Origin: Methylocystis bryophila
GTDB taxonomy: Bacteria > Pseudomonadota > Alphaproteobacteria > Rhizobiales > Beijerinckiaceae
NCBI RefSeq assembly: GCF_027925445.1
Contig: NZ_AP027149.1
Span: 1,302,001-1,366,000, forward strand
Length of the DNA stretch: 64,000 bases
Direction of reading: 5' to 3'
Part shown: one piece after another, positions 1-9,471 of the stretch
Position numbering within the stretch: the stretch's first letter is position 1
Layout: each line of letters opens with the position of its first letter
Program-made: the position numbers and the translations under genes
Notes under the pieces: model-generated
What the model was told of the DNA's origin: nothing
Seen by the model: only the letters and a program-made list of their open reading frames with translations
Database searches by the model: none

Positions 1-51
1 AGCGCGCTTTCCGCCCGAACGGAATCGTTCGAGCAATAGGAAATCAATAGC
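1..51 (-). repeat. Dispersed palindromic element, family B copy
   Basis: The stretch carries a gcccgaacgga / tcgttcgagc palindrome followed by an 'aatagg' motif. It is the reverse orientation of the elements near 18523-18576 and 26473-26529. It lies upstream of the Bax inhibitor-1 gene and the window edge may truncate it. It reads as a RIME/REP-like intergenic repeat with no coding potential. Confidence 0.5.
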
Positions 52-255
52 CGGAGCGAATTAAGGATCACTCAACTTTCCTTCACTTCGCTCTGAGTGC
101 GCGCCGCAAGGTCAGCTGCGTATTTCGGCCTCTAAGCTTACGGAGAGTTCATCCTTTTGGCCCTTGTCACGCCTTCGCGCGCGCGCCATATTCGGCCCAG
201 CGGCCCGCGGCAACGCTTTTGAACGAAGCGGGCGGCCAAGCCAAACGAGGAACCC

Positions 256-1020
256 ATGTCCAATTACGACCGCAATTACAGCTTTGGCGCGCAAGTCGGC
301 CAAAAGGCGGCCGCGGAGATCGACCAGGGCCTGCGCGCCTACATGATCGGCGTCTATAACTACATGATGCTGGGTCTCGGCGTCACCGGCCTGGTCGCGC
401 TCGGAACGAACATGCTGGCCGTCACCCACAGCGCCGCTGGCCATCTGGCGCTGACGCCTTTCGGCCAGACCATCTACATGAGCCCGCTGCGTTGGGTGAT
501 CGTGCTCGCGCCGCTCGGCTTCGTCATGTTCCTGGGCGCCAAGGCGAATTCGATTTCCGCCGCGACCGCTCGGACGCTCTTTCTGGTCTTCGCGGCGCTC
601 GTCGGCCTGTCGATGTCCTTCCTGCTCATGGTCTACACGGGCGGGTCGGTCGCGCAGATCTTCTTCGTCACCGCGGCGGCCTTCGGCGGCTTGAGCCTTT
701 ACGGCTACACGACGCGGCGTGACCTGTCGGCGATGGGCTCGTTCCTGGTCATGGGCGTGTGGGGACTGGTGATCGCCGGTCTGGTGAACCTATTCCTGCA
801 TAGCTCCAGCCTGCAGTTCGGCCTGTCGATCCTTGCGGTGCTGATCTTCTCGGGCCTGACGGCCTACGACACCCAGGCCATCAAGGACCAATATTACGAG
901 GGCGATGGGTGGGAGGCCACCCAGAAGAAAAGCATCTTCGGCGCGCTGATGCTCTATCTCGACTTCATCAACATGTTCCAGTCGCTGCTCTATCTCTTCG
1001 GCCAGCAGCGCAGCAACTGA
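256..1020 (+). CDS. Bax inhibitor-1/YccA family membrane protein
   Basis: This 254-residue inner-membrane protein has a short charged N-terminus (about 1-27) and then seven hydrophobic segments. The fold and the C-terminal TAYDTQAIKDQYYE region are typical of the bacterial BI-1 (YbhL/YccA) family, whose members act as pH-sensitive calcium leak channels or interact with FtsH. GAGG lies 5 nt before the ATG. A strong rho-independent terminator follows, so it is probably monocistronic. The family is clear; the physiological role here is not. Confidence 0.93.
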   Translation: MSNYDRNYSFGAQVGQKAAAEIDQGLRAYMIGVYNYMMLGLGVTGLVALGTNMLAVTHSAAGHLALTPFGQTIYMSPLRWVIVLAPLGFVMFLGAKANSISAATARTLFLVFAALVGLSMSFLLMVYTGGSVAQIFFVTAAAFGGLSLYGYTTRRDLSAMGSFLVMGVWGLVIAGLVNLFLHSSSLQFGLSILAVLIFSGLTAYDTQAIKDQYYEGDGWEATQKKSIFGALMLYLDFINMFQSLLYLFGQQRSN

Positions 1021-1040
1021 CGATCGAGCTTTAGATGCGA

Positions 1041-1073
1041 AAAGGCCCCGCGTGAGCGGGGCCTTTTCTTTTG
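1041..1073 (+). terminator. Rho-independent terminator after the BI-1 gene
   Basis: An 11-bp perfect stem (1041-1051 paired with 1056-1066, loop gtga) is followed by a T-rich tract. It begins 20 nt after the stop codon. The remaining sequence up to 1346 shows no convincing gene or RNA. Confidence 0.93.
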
Positions 1074-1346
1074 CAGGATTTCTCGCAAGAAACTTTTTGT
1101 CTGGGACATTACCGTAGCTTAATAAGATTTCACGATTTAGCCGGCATTGGGCCATTGGCGAGACAGAAGCTCGATCCAATATTCCCTTCATTGCCTCGTG
1201 CGATGTCGTTCGCCTTCCGGTTTTCGTCAGCCCCCCAGCCCCCGGAAGGCTGCGACTGCCACGTTCGTGGCGATGGACGAGTCGGCAGAGAGCATCCCTC
1301 TCGCCGGCTCGTTCTGCTATAGCCGGCCTAGACGCGACCTGAGTTC

Positions 1347-1877
1347 ATGCGGATGGCCTTCGGCAAGACCCTCGACCTCTCCTTGAAATCCCCAAAAATC
1401 TTGGGCGCCGCCGCCGCTGCCGTCGCCTTTCTTCTCGATCAAGCGCACAAGCTCTGGATGCTCGACGTTTTCGGGGTGGCGGAGCGTGAGCCGATCCGAC
1501 TCACGCCTTTTCTGGACGTCGTGCTCTCCTGGAACCGCGGCATATCCTATTCGCTGCTGTCCGCGCGGGACGAGGTCGCGCGTTACGGTCTGCTCGGCCT
1601 GCAACTCGCGATCGTCGCGGGGCTGTGCTTCTGGCTGTGGCGCGCGCCGCGCCGTCTGACGGCCCTGGCCTTGGGGCTGATCGTCGGCGGCGCGCTCGGC
1701 AATGCGGCCGATCGGCTGCGCTACGGCGCCGTGGCGGACTTCTTCTTTTTCCACACGAGTCTGCCGGTGGGGCCGCTCGCCAATTACGTCTTCAACGTCG
1801 CCGATGCGCTGATCACTCTCGGCGTGGCGCTGATGCTCCTCGACGCCGCACGGAGCGGCAGGGACGGTCAGGCCTGA
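1347..1877 (+). CDS. lspA: Lipoprotein signal peptidase (signal peptidase II)
   Basis: LspA cleaves the signal peptide of diacylglyceryl-prolipoproteins in the inner membrane. The 176-residue protein has four hydrophobic segments. The two family motifs are visible: GGALGNAADR with Asp122, and FNVADALI with Asp153, the expected catalytic aspartate pair. The ATG at 1347 has only a weak ribosome-binding site, and a second ATG lies at 1353. The gene stands alone, with a convergent TonB-like gene downstream. The identification is firm. Confidence 0.94.
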   Translation: MRMAFGKTLDLSLKSPKILGAAAAAVAFLLDQAHKLWMLDVFGVAEREPIRLTPFLDVVLSWNRGISYSLLSARDEVARYGLLGLQLAIVAGLCFWLWRAPRRLTALALGLIVGGALGNAADRLRYGAVADFFFFHTSLPVGPLANYVFNVADALITLGVALMLLDAARSGRDGQA

Positions 1878-1916
1878 CCGGAAAACCGCTTCCCACCTTT
1901 ACGCGACAGGCTCTCT

Positions 1917-2654
1917 TCACTGAAAGTGAATGCGCTGGGAGGCGAAAAAGGCGCCGTCCGGGGGCGGCGGCGCGTGGGTCGCCGTGATCGCGCCGCGCAA
2001 GACAGCCTCATGCGCGTGGGACGTGGCCTTGCAAGACTCGACCGAGAGCGCTCCCTGGCCGTCGACGCGGAAGGTGCAGTAGGCCTCTCCCGTTCCTGGC
2101 GAGGCGCGGCTCGCCAGGTTCTTGCGCACTGCTTTGGCGAGCTGCGTCGCATAGGCGAGCTTGGAGACGCCCGCGTTCTCCGCGGGCTTTTCCTTCTGTC
2201 CGAGGCGATGACGATCCTGCGCATCCCTGCGTTCGCGGGCCTGGTCGCTGCTGTCGCGCTGGACCTGATCGGATTTCGGCGACGCGGAGAGCGCGTCGGG
2301 GTCCATTGTCTGAGGAAGCGGAACCTCGATTGGAGCCTTTGTGGCCATGACCATGGGCGGCGGCGCTTCGTCTGAAGCCGCTGTCTCCTCGCTTTCGAAC
2401 TCGTCGCCTTGCGGGACCAGCTCGAGCCCGATCTCTTCTACGGGCGGCACATTCGCCATCTCGACGGGATGATAGGCGAGCCAAAAGGCGAGGCTCGCAT
2501 GGGCGAGAAAGACCGATACGAAGATCGTGGGCTCAAGCCAGCGGGGCTTGACCTGCGGATAGGCGGGGGCTGCATCGATCGCGTCCTCCGGGGCCGCGGA
2601 AGCGGCGTCCGACGAAGTCCGACCGAAGGAACTCAACAGCTCAACGAGACTCAA
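1917..2654 (-). CDS. TonB-like energy transducer family protein
   Basis: This 245-residue protein has a cytoplasmic N-terminus, one transmembrane helix near residues 44-62, an acidic and Pro-rich periplasmic linker, and a C-terminal TonB-type domain from about residue 165 (YATQLAKAVRKNL). The domain contains a short CTFRVDGQG strand motif. The apparent start is TTG with GGAAAG 6 nt upstream, and no in-frame ATG lies nearby, so the 5' end is uncertain. No exbBD genes are adjacent. It may energise TonB-dependent receptors or be an orphan TonB C-domain protein. Confidence 0.75.
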   Translation of the reverse strand: MSLVELLSSFGRTSSDAASAAPEDAIDAAPAYPQVKPRWLEPTIFVSVFLAHASLAFWLAYHPVEMANVPPVEEIGLELVPQGDEFESEETAASDEAPPPMVMATKAPIEVPLPQTMDPDALSASPKSDQVQRDSSDQARERRDAQDRHRLGQKEKPAENAGVSKLAYATQLAKAVRKNLASRASPGTGEAYCTFRVDGQGALSVESCKATSHAHEAVLRGAITATHAPPPPDGAFFASQRIHFQ

Positions 2655-2772
2655 AGGCGGCTTTCCGAGCAGGCGGCGGTGTCTGATCCATCAGATTAAG
2701 AGAGGAAAACTTCTTACGCAAGCGCTGCGATTGCAGCCGTCGCCGCTCGCCGATCACGGCGCTCGAACGCCT

Positions 2773-4705
2773 GATTCTTATTTACTTTCTGGACACCAAA
2801 CGGGCGTAGCCTGTGTTCGTCCCTTGCTCGTTCGCCGGCGTTTTGGCCCAAAAGGAAGCTCCGCCCAGCCACGAGGAGGAACGAAAACATGCCCGTCGCC
2901 AGCCAGCCGTTCGCGCCTCTCCTCCGCAAAAGCGGCCTTCGGCCTTTGCTCCTCGCAAGCGCGCTCGTCTCGGCGCCCTTGGCCCAGGCCGCGGATCTTG
3001 CTCTTCCCGCCGTGAAGGATGCGCCGGTTTTCAACGCGCCGCTCCCTTATGAGCTCGAGGTCGGCGCGCGCTACTTCTACAGCACAGGCTATTATCGGGG
3101 CGACCTCTACAGCTCCGAGACGCCGGCGCACATGGTTTCTCGTCTGACCTACGGCAATCTCGACGCGCATGCGGCGGAGACCTTCTTCCGCTTGGATCAT
3201 GAGACCGGGCTCTTCCTGAAAGGCAATCTCGGCGGCGGCTCGATCGTGGGCGGCCACATGACAGATGAGGACTATGCGCCCCTTGAGCTGCCTAATTTGC
3301 CTCTATCAGTCTATTCAAAGACCGTCAGCTCTCAGAGCGGCGGCTCGCTGCAATACGCCACGGTCGACGGCGGCTTCAATGTGCTGAAAACGGCGCAATA
3401 CCGGCTGGGGGGCTTTGTCGGTTATCAATATTTCCGCGAACGCATGAACACATTGGGCTGCGTCCAGGTCGCCGCCAATCCATATGTCTGCACCTCGAAC
3501 GCCTCACCGACGTCCGTCGATCAACTCGACGATGACGCGCGCTGGCAGTCGCTGCGGCTGGGGCTTTCGGGCCGCGTCGCCATCCTGCCGGGACTGAATT
3601 TCGACGCGGAAGTCGCCTGGGCGCACAACTGGCTGAGAAGCACGGATTATCACAATGCGAAAGCGCCGACCTGGGGCACGCGCGACGACGGCGCCGGCAA
3701 TGGGCTGCAGGCTGAAGCGCTCTTGAGCTACGATCTGACGCCGCAGCTCAGCGTGGGCGTCGGCGGACGCTATTGGTATTTCGACGCCGGCTCGGGCCAG
3801 TCGCATTGGGAGCGCACGCTGACAGGCGGCGCGCCGGCGCCGCAGCGGGCCACTTCCGAGCGCTACGGCATGTTCGTTCAAACCGCCTATAAGATCGGCG
3901 GTCCGGGGGCTGGCGCCCTTCCCTTCGGCCCCTTGACGCTGACGAAAAGCACGCCGAGCCTCCATGATTGGTCCGGCTTTTATCTCGGGCCGAACATCGG
4001 TTACGGCATGGGCGCGACCACGGCTTACTTCACGCCGCTCAGCCCCGACTCGATCCTCAACAACTGGGCTTTGGCGAGCGTTCCGACCTCGCGAGCCTAT
4101 CCTTCGGTCGGCTTCGTCGGCGGGGGACAGATGGGCTATAATTATGCGATCGGCCAGAACGCGCTCGTCGGCGTCGAGACTGACATCGACTATGCCCATA
4201 TCGGCGGCTCGTTCGGATACTCATATTTGTATCCCATTGTGACCTCCGCGGCGCGGACCGAATGGCTCGGCACGACGCGTCTGCGGCTCGGCTGGACCCC
4301 GGGGTCGGGCGCTCTGCTCCTCTATGCGACGGGAGGTCTCGCTTACGGCGGCGGGTTCTTCAACGCCTCCATGATCGACGGCGTTCATTACGTCTTCGGA
4401 GCGAATAGGAGCGCATCGGTTGGCTGGGTCGCGGGCGCCGGGGCGGAGCTGGCGGTCGCCGAGAATGTGAGCCTGCGGGCGGAATATCTCTTTGTCGATC
4501 TCGGCCGGCGCAACCTCGTCGCCACTGAATATGGCGGACCCGCCGCAATGGGAGCGCCGCTCGCCTATGGCCTTCAGAGCCAAGTCCAGCACAATCTCGT
4601 CCGCCTCGGCGTGAACTACCGCTTCAACCTGCTCAATGCGGCCGCGACGCCGGTTCTGGCTTCCTACTGAAGCAAGTTGAAGCAAGCAGCGGCGCGCGAT
4701 CGCCG
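2773..4705 (+). repeat. Tandem duplication, unit 1 (upstream region plus outer membrane protein gene)
   Basis: Sequence from about 2773 to 4705 recurs at 4742-6665 with a period of about 1969 bp. The similarity starts about 115 bp before the coding region, includes the whole leader (shared motif gcgtagcctgtgttcgtccc), and continues a little past the stop codon. Each copy therefore carries its own promoter region. Confidence 0.88.
2889..4670 (+). CDS. Two-domain outer membrane beta-barrel protein (copy 1)
   Basis: This 593-residue protein has a signal peptide ending near AQA (residues 1-34). An N-terminal barrel-like domain (about 50-335) has alternating aromatic strands and a GGFVGYQYFRERMN motif. 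A C-terminal Omp25/Omp31-type porin domain (about 355-593) starts at HDWSGFYLGPNIGYG and ends in an aromatic-rich NYRFNLL strand. GAGGAGG lies 9 nt before the ATG. Such two-barrel proteins are not standard Omp25 porins, which are about 220-250 residues. The first domain loosely resembles omptin-like barrels, but I do not assign a function to it. Confidence 0.85.
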   Translation: MPVASQPFAPLLRKSGLRPLLLASALVSAPLAQAADLALPAVKDAPVFNAPLPYELEVGARYFYSTGYYRGDLYSSETPAHMVSRLTYGNLDAHAAETFFRLDHETGLFLKGNLGGGSIVGGHMTDEDYAPLELPNLPLSVYSKTVSSQSGGSLQYATVDGGFNVLKTAQYRLGGFVGYQYFRERMNTLGCVQVAANPYVCTSNASPTSVDQLDDDARWQSLRLGLSGRVAILPGLNFDAEVAWAHNWLRSTDYHNAKAPTWGTRDDGAGNGLQAEALLSYDLTPQLSVGVGGRYWYFDAGSGQSHWERTLTGGAPAPQRATSERYGMFVQTAYKIGGPGAGALPFGPLTLTKSTPSLHDWSGFYLGPNIGYGMGATTAYFTPLSPDSILNNWALASVPTSRAYPSVGFVGGGQMGYNYAIGQNALVGVETDIDYAHIGGSFGYSYLYPIVTSAARTEWLGTTRLRLGWTPGSGALLLYATGGLAYGGGFFNASMIDGVHYVFGANRSASVGWVAGAGAELAVAENVSLRAEYLFVDLGRRNLVATEYGGPAAMGAPLAYGLQSQVQHNLVRLGVNYRFNLLNAAATPVLASY

Positions 4706-4741
4706 GCTCGACGGTCATGCGTGGGCGCGGCCTTCGAAGCC

Positions 4742-6665
4742 GATTCTCCTTTACTTTCTCGACACCAAATGGGCGTAGCCTGTGTTCGTCCCTTGCTCGC
4801 GTCGCCGGCGTTTTGGCAACAAGGAAGTTCCGCACAGCCGCCAAGAGGAACGAAAGATGGGATTGCCCGCCGCCAGCCTGCCATTCCGGCTGTCCTCGCC
4901 TCTGCTCCGCAAAAGCGGCCTTCGGCCTTTGCTCCTCGCGGGCGCGCTCATCCCGGCGACCTTCGCCCAGGCCGCGGATCTTGCTCTTCCCGCCGTGAAG
5001 GATGCGCCGGTTTTCAACGCGCCGCTCCCTTATGAGCTGGAGGTCGGCGCGCGCTACTTTTACAGCACGGGCTATTACCGCGGCGACCTCTACGACGCGC
5101 AATATACGAACATCATGAATTCGCGTCTCACCTACGGGAATCTCGACGCCCATTCGGCGGAGACTTTTTTCCGTTTCGATCATGAGACGGGGCTCTTCCT
5201 GAAAGGCTATCTCGGCGGCGGTTCGATCGTCGGCGGACACCTGACTGACGAAGACTATCCGCCGAGGGAAGACGTCTACTCAAAGACGACCCATTCGCAG
5301 AGCGGCGGCTCGCTGCAATACGCGGCGATCGATGGCGGCTTCAATGTGCTGAAAACGCCGCATTACCGGCTGGGCGGCTTTGTCGGCTATCAATATTTCC
5401 GCGAGCGCATGAACACATTTGGCTGCATGCAGATCGCCACCAATCCCACCGTCTGCGCCGGGGGCGGCGCGCAACCGACGACGCTGGATGGACTCGACGA
5501 TGACGCGCGCTGGCAGTCGCTGCGGCTGGGACTTTCGGGCCGAATCGCCCTCATGCCGAGGCTGAATTTCGACGCGGAAGTCGCTTGGGCGCACAACTGG
5601 TTGAAAGGCACGGACTATCACAACAATCGCGCCAACATCTGGGGCACGCGCGACGACGGCGCCGGCAATGGGCTGCAGGCCGAGGCGCTCTTGAGCTATG
5701 ATCTGACGCCACAGCTCAGCGTGGGCGTCGGCGGACGCTACTGGTATTTCGACGGAGGTTCGGGCCTGTCGCATTGGGAGCGGACGCTAAAAGGCGGCGC
5801 GCCGGCGCCGCAGCGAGCCACCTCCGAACGCTACGGCATGTTCCTCCAAACCGCCTATAAGATCGGCGGGCCGAATGCTCCGGCCGCTCCTTTCAGCCCG
5901 CTGACGCTGACGAAAAGCGCGCCGAGCGTCCATGATTGGTCCGGCTTCTATCTCGGGCCGAACATCGGCTACGGCATGGGCGCGACCACGGCTTTTTTCA
6001 CGCCGCTCACAACCGGTGGGCTCAACGCCGACTATCTGGCGAGCGTTCCGACCTCGCGAACCTATCCTTCGGTCGGCTTCGTCGGCGGGGGACAGACGGG
6101 CTACAATTATGCGATCGGCCAGAACGCGCTCGTCGGCGTCGAGACCGACATCGACTATGCCCATATCGGCGGCTCGTTCGGATACACATACCTGTATCCC
6201 AATGTAACCTCGGCGGCGCGGACCGAATGGCTCGGGACGACGCGCCTACGGCTCGGCTGGACGCCGGGGTCGGGCGCTCTGTTCTTCTATGCGACCGGCG
6301 GCCTCGCCTATGGCGGAGGCTTCTTCAACGCCGCCGCGCTTGACGCCGCTCATTACGTCGTCGGAGCGAATACGAGCGCATCGATCGGTTGGGCCGCGGG
6401 CGCGGGGGCGGAACTGGCCGTCGCCGAGAATGTGAGCCTGCGCGCGGAATATCTCTTTGTCGATCTCGGCCGGCGCAACGTCGTCGCCACTGATTTCGGT
6501 GGCCCTGCCGCAGGGGAGATACCGCTCGCCTACCGCCTTCAGAGCCAAGTCCAGCACAATCTCGTCCGCCTCGGCGTGAACTACCGCTTCAACCTGCTCA
6601 ACGCGGGAGCGACGCCGGTTCTGGCTTCCTATTGAAGCCAGGAGCGGGGCGCGATCGACGGCGGA
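4742..6665 (+). repeat. Tandem duplication, unit 2
   Basis: Second copy of the unit beginning at 2773. The leader, ribosome-binding site, coding sequence and about 30 bp after the stop are retained. The copies differ most in the signal peptide and in the surface-loop segments, which suggests selection on exposed loops. Confidence 0.88.
4857..6635 (+). CDS. Two-domain outer membrane beta-barrel protein (copy 2)
   Basis: This 592-residue paralogue of the preceding gene has the same architecture: signal peptide, a first barrel of about 280 residues, a linker with LTLTKS, then an Omp25/31-like barrel. AGAGGA lies about 8 nt before the ATG at 4857. An in-frame ATG at 4782 would add 25 residues without a sensible signal peptide and is rejected. 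Relative to copy 1 it has a shorter loop after DEDYPPRE and different residues around the loop cysteines. Probably a porin or adhesion/structural protein of the outer membrane. Confidence 0.85.
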   Translation: MGLPAASLPFRLSSPLLRKSGLRPLLLAGALIPATFAQAADLALPAVKDAPVFNAPLPYELEVGARYFYSTGYYRGDLYDAQYTNIMNSRLTYGNLDAHSAETFFRFDHETGLFLKGYLGGGSIVGGHLTDEDYPPREDVYSKTTHSQSGGSLQYAAIDGGFNVLKTPHYRLGGFVGYQYFRERMNTFGCMQIATNPTVCAGGGAQPTTLDGLDDDARWQSLRLGLSGRIALMPRLNFDAEVAWAHNWLKGTDYHNNRANIWGTRDDGAGNGLQAEALLSYDLTPQLSVGVGGRYWYFDGGSGLSHWERTLKGGAPAPQRATSERYGMFLQTAYKIGGPNAPAAPFSPLTLTKSAPSVHDWSGFYLGPNIGYGMGATTAFFTPLTTGGLNADYLASVPTSRTYPSVGFVGGGQTGYNYAIGQNALVGVETDIDYAHIGGSFGYTYLYPNVTSAARTEWLGTTRLRLGWTPGSGALFFYATGGLAYGGGFFNAAALDAAHYVVGANTSASIGWAAGAGAELAVAENVSLRAEYLFVDLGRRNVVATDFGGPAAGEIPLAYRLQSQVQHNLVRLGVNYRFNLLNAGATPVLASY

Positions 6666-6708
6666 CAACGCGCTCCGCCGGAGGCCGCTGACACGCGAGG
6701 CGGTTCGC

Positions 6709-9228
6709 TCAGCCCAAATTCCCCTTCACCGTTTCAATGAGCTGTTTCAGCGTGAAGGGTTTTGGCAGGAAGCCGAACTCCCCCTCGGGGAGATTTTTCG
6801 CGAAGGCCTCCTCGGCGTAGCCGGAAACGAAGATCACCTTGGCTTTGACCCCTCGCTTGCGCAGCTCCGCGAACATGGTCGGCCCATCCATCTCCGGCAT
6901 GACGACGTCCGAGACGATGAGGTCGATCTTGCCCCCCTCGCGGTCGACGACCTCGAGCGCCTCGAGGCCCGAGCTCGCCTCCAGCACGGTGTAGCCGCGC
7001 GAGGCGAGCGCGCGCATGCCGAAGGCGCGAACGGCGTCCTCATCCTCGACGAGAAGAATGACGCCCTGACCGGTGTAGTCCGAGGACGGCTTCGCCGCCT
7101 CGGTCTTGGGAACCGCCGCGCCGGCCTCGGGAATATGGCGTGGCAGCAGGATGCGAAAGGTCGTGCCCTTGCCGACCTCGCTCACGACGAAAACGAAGCC
7201 GCCCGATTGCTTTACGATGCCGAAGACCATCGAGAGGCCGAGACCCGTGCCCTTGCCGACCTCCTTCGTCGTGAAGAAAGGTTCGAAGATCTTCGTCTGC
7301 AGCTCCGGCGGTATGCCGCAGCCATTGTCCTCCACCTCGACGAGCACGTAATCGGCCGCGGGCAGCGCCGGCTCTTTCAGCTCGGCGCAGTCGGCGGCGG
7401 AGACATTGCGCGTGCGCAGCAGAATCTTGCCGCCGCTTTCGGGCATGGCGTCGCGGGCGTTGACGACGAGGTTGATGATCACCTGCTCGAACTGATTGAT
7501 GTCGGCCTTGACCTGCCAGAGATCGCGGCCGTGGCGAAGATCGACGTCGACCTTCTCGCCGACGAGCCGGCGCAGCAGGATTTGCAGCTCTGACAGAACG
7601 TCACCGAGCTGCAGCACCTGCGGACGCAGCGTCTGACGGCGCGAGAAGGCGAGGAGCTGCCGCGTGAGGCCCGCCGCGCGATTGGCCGTCTGCTTGATCT
7701 GCATGATGTCCTGAAAGGACGGATCGGTCGGTCTGTGATTGGCGAGCAGCAGATCGGAATAGCCGATGATCGCCGTCAGCATGTTGTTGAAGTCATGCGC
7801 CACGCCGCCGGCGAGCTGTCCGACGGCCTGCATCTTTTGCGATTGGGCGAATTCCTCCTGCAGCTTGCGCTGCTCGGTCGTGTCGAGCGCATAGACCATG
7901 GCGCCGCGCCGGCCCGCTTCCTCGTCGGGCGAGAAAAAGAAACGCGCCGATCTGACCGCCGCGCCGGCGCCTTCCTCGAACACCGCGTCGACCGGCTTGA
8001 TGTCGCCTTGTCCCTCGAAAGCGGCGAGCATCGCGGCTTTCAGCGCGGCGCGGTCGCGCTCGCCGACGCTTTCGAGCAATGGCCATGCCGCATCTTCCTT
8101 CGCGACCGGCGCCTTCAGGGCATGAGGGAAAAGCTTGGCGAAAGCGGCGTTGGCGCGACGCAGGCGCCCCGTCTCGTCGAGCGTCGCGATCGCCATGGGC
8201 GTTGAATTGAAGAAGCGCGCGAATTTGACCTCGACGGCGCGCAGATCCTCTTCCGATCGCTCGCCGGAAGCACGATTGAGCGCGAGCGTGCGCGAGCTGC
8301 CCGGAGCGCCGTCCTGTCCGAAGGCGACGCGATGCAGGAGGCGGACGGGCAAGGAGCGTCCGTCCCGCCGCTTGAAGTCGAGGTCGATCTGCTGCGTGCG
8401 GACTTCGCCCGGCGCCCCGGCGTCGAAAGCGAGCAACGCCTCGCCATTGTTGGCGACGATGTCGCTGAGCCCGAGCCCCCCGGCGCCAGCGCCGGTGAGA
8501 TCATAGCCGAGCCACCCGGCGAGCGTTTTGTTCATATAGGGGATCGCGCCGCCCGGCGCGGCCGAGAAGAAGCCCGCGGGAGCGTGATCGAGAAAGTCGA
8601 TCGCGTGCTGCAGCTCGAGGAAGCTGTTCTCCTGGCGTTGGCGATCGACGGTGACGTCGGCCACCGACCAAAGCGTTGCGCCGTCGACGTAACGCTTGAG
8701 CGGGCTCACTCGAATCCGATACCAGCCGGCGTCGCCCGAACCGCTCAGGGGCGGGGAGAGACGCAAATCCTCAATGTGACGTCGTCCTTCGCGCGCCGCC
8801 TGAGCGAGTCGATAGATCGCCTCGGAAACTTCCGGCGGCCCCGCGAAGAGCCTCTCGACAGTCATGAGGCCGCCGACGTCCGGCGCGCCGCACAGCTCCA
8901 TATACGCTTCATTCGCATAGATGATCTGCAGATCGCCGAGGGTGACGACCAGTCCTTCGCCGCTCGTGTCGGAGATGAGCTTGGTCAAGTCGTTGCGCGC
9001 GGCGCGGCTCGTGAGCTGAAGCAGCCCGACGGCATAAGCGAAAAGCGCGAAGATTCCCGCTATCGCGAAAATCGAAAGCGCGAGGAGCGTGAAGCGCGAA
9101 GCCTGAGCCGGGGCGAAGAAGAATACGGCCGTGACGGCCGCCAGGCCGGCGGCGAGAAGAAGAACGAGGCCGGCGTTGCCGGGCCGCTCGGAGCGGTCAT
9201 AGGCGGACGATGCCGAGTTTTCGGACAT
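6709..9228 (-). CDS. cckA: Cell-cycle hybrid histidine kinase CckA
   Basis: This 839-residue inner-membrane hybrid kinase/phosphatase in the family feeds phosphate to ChpT, CtrA and CpdR. It has two N-terminal transmembrane helices (about 20-70), PAS-like sensory regions (about 85-440), a HisKA domain with the H-box VAHDFNN (His478), a HATPase domain with NARDAMPE, DNGCGIP and GTGLGLS boxes, and a C-terminal receiver domain with Asp774 (SDVVMPEMDG). The ATG at 9228 is chosen over an upstream start that adds 22 arginine-rich residues. The divergent neighbour is the FliO-like gene, an arrangement seen in other alphaproteobacteria. Confidence 0.94.
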   Translation of the reverse strand: MSENSASSAYDRSERPGNAGLVLLLAAGLAAVTAVFFFAPAQASRFTLLALSIFAIAGIFALFAYAVGLLQLTSRAARNDLTKLISDTSGEGLVVTLGDLQIIYANEAYMELCGAPDVGGLMTVERLFAGPPEVSEAIYRLAQAAREGRRHIEDLRLSPPLSGSGDAGWYRIRVSPLKRYVDGATLWSVADVTVDRQRQENSFLELQHAIDFLDHAPAGFFSAAPGGAIPYMNKTLAGWLGYDLTGAGAGGLGLSDIVANNGEALLAFDAGAPGEVRTQQIDLDFKRRDGRSLPVRLLHRVAFGQDGAPGSSRTLALNRASGERSEEDLRAVEVKFARFFNSTPMAIATLDETGRLRRANAAFAKLFPHALKAPVAKEDAAWPLLESVGERDRAALKAAMLAAFEGQGDIKPVDAVFEEGAGAAVRSARFFFSPDEEAGRRGAMVYALDTTEQRKLQEEFAQSQKMQAVGQLAGGVAHDFNNMLTAIIGYSDLLLANHRPTDPSFQDIMQIKQTANRAAGLTRQLLAFSRRQTLRPQVLQLGDVLSELQILLRRLVGEKVDVDLRHGRDLWQVKADINQFEQVIINLVVNARDAMPESGGKILLRTRNVSAADCAELKEPALPAADYVLVEVEDNGCGIPPELQTKIFEPFFTTKEVGKGTGLGLSMVFGIVKQSGGFVFVVSEVGKGTTFRILLPRHIPEAGAAVPKTEAAKPSSDYTGQGVILLVEDEDAVRAFGMRALASRGYTVLEASSGLEALEVVDREGGKIDLIVSDVVMPEMDGPTMFAELRKRGVKAKVIFVSGYAEEAFAKNLPEGEFGFLPKPFTLKQLIETVKGNLG

Positions 9229-9471
9229 GCCTGGCTTCTTCCAAGCGCTCCGGCCGGCGTCCCGACCGCGAGCATGAGAATCACGTTCGCACAATGGCCC
9301 CCCGCGCGGCCAGAGGCAATCGGCCGTCCGCGCGCCCAGGGCCGAGGCTCGTTAACCATCGATTAACCTTTCCCAAAGACTCCGGGCGAAAAGCTGGTAA
9401 ATTGTCAAAGCCTCGCCGGCGCTGTAACACCCGGCCCAGGCGGCCAACAAGAGAAGAAGATCGAGGAGTAG

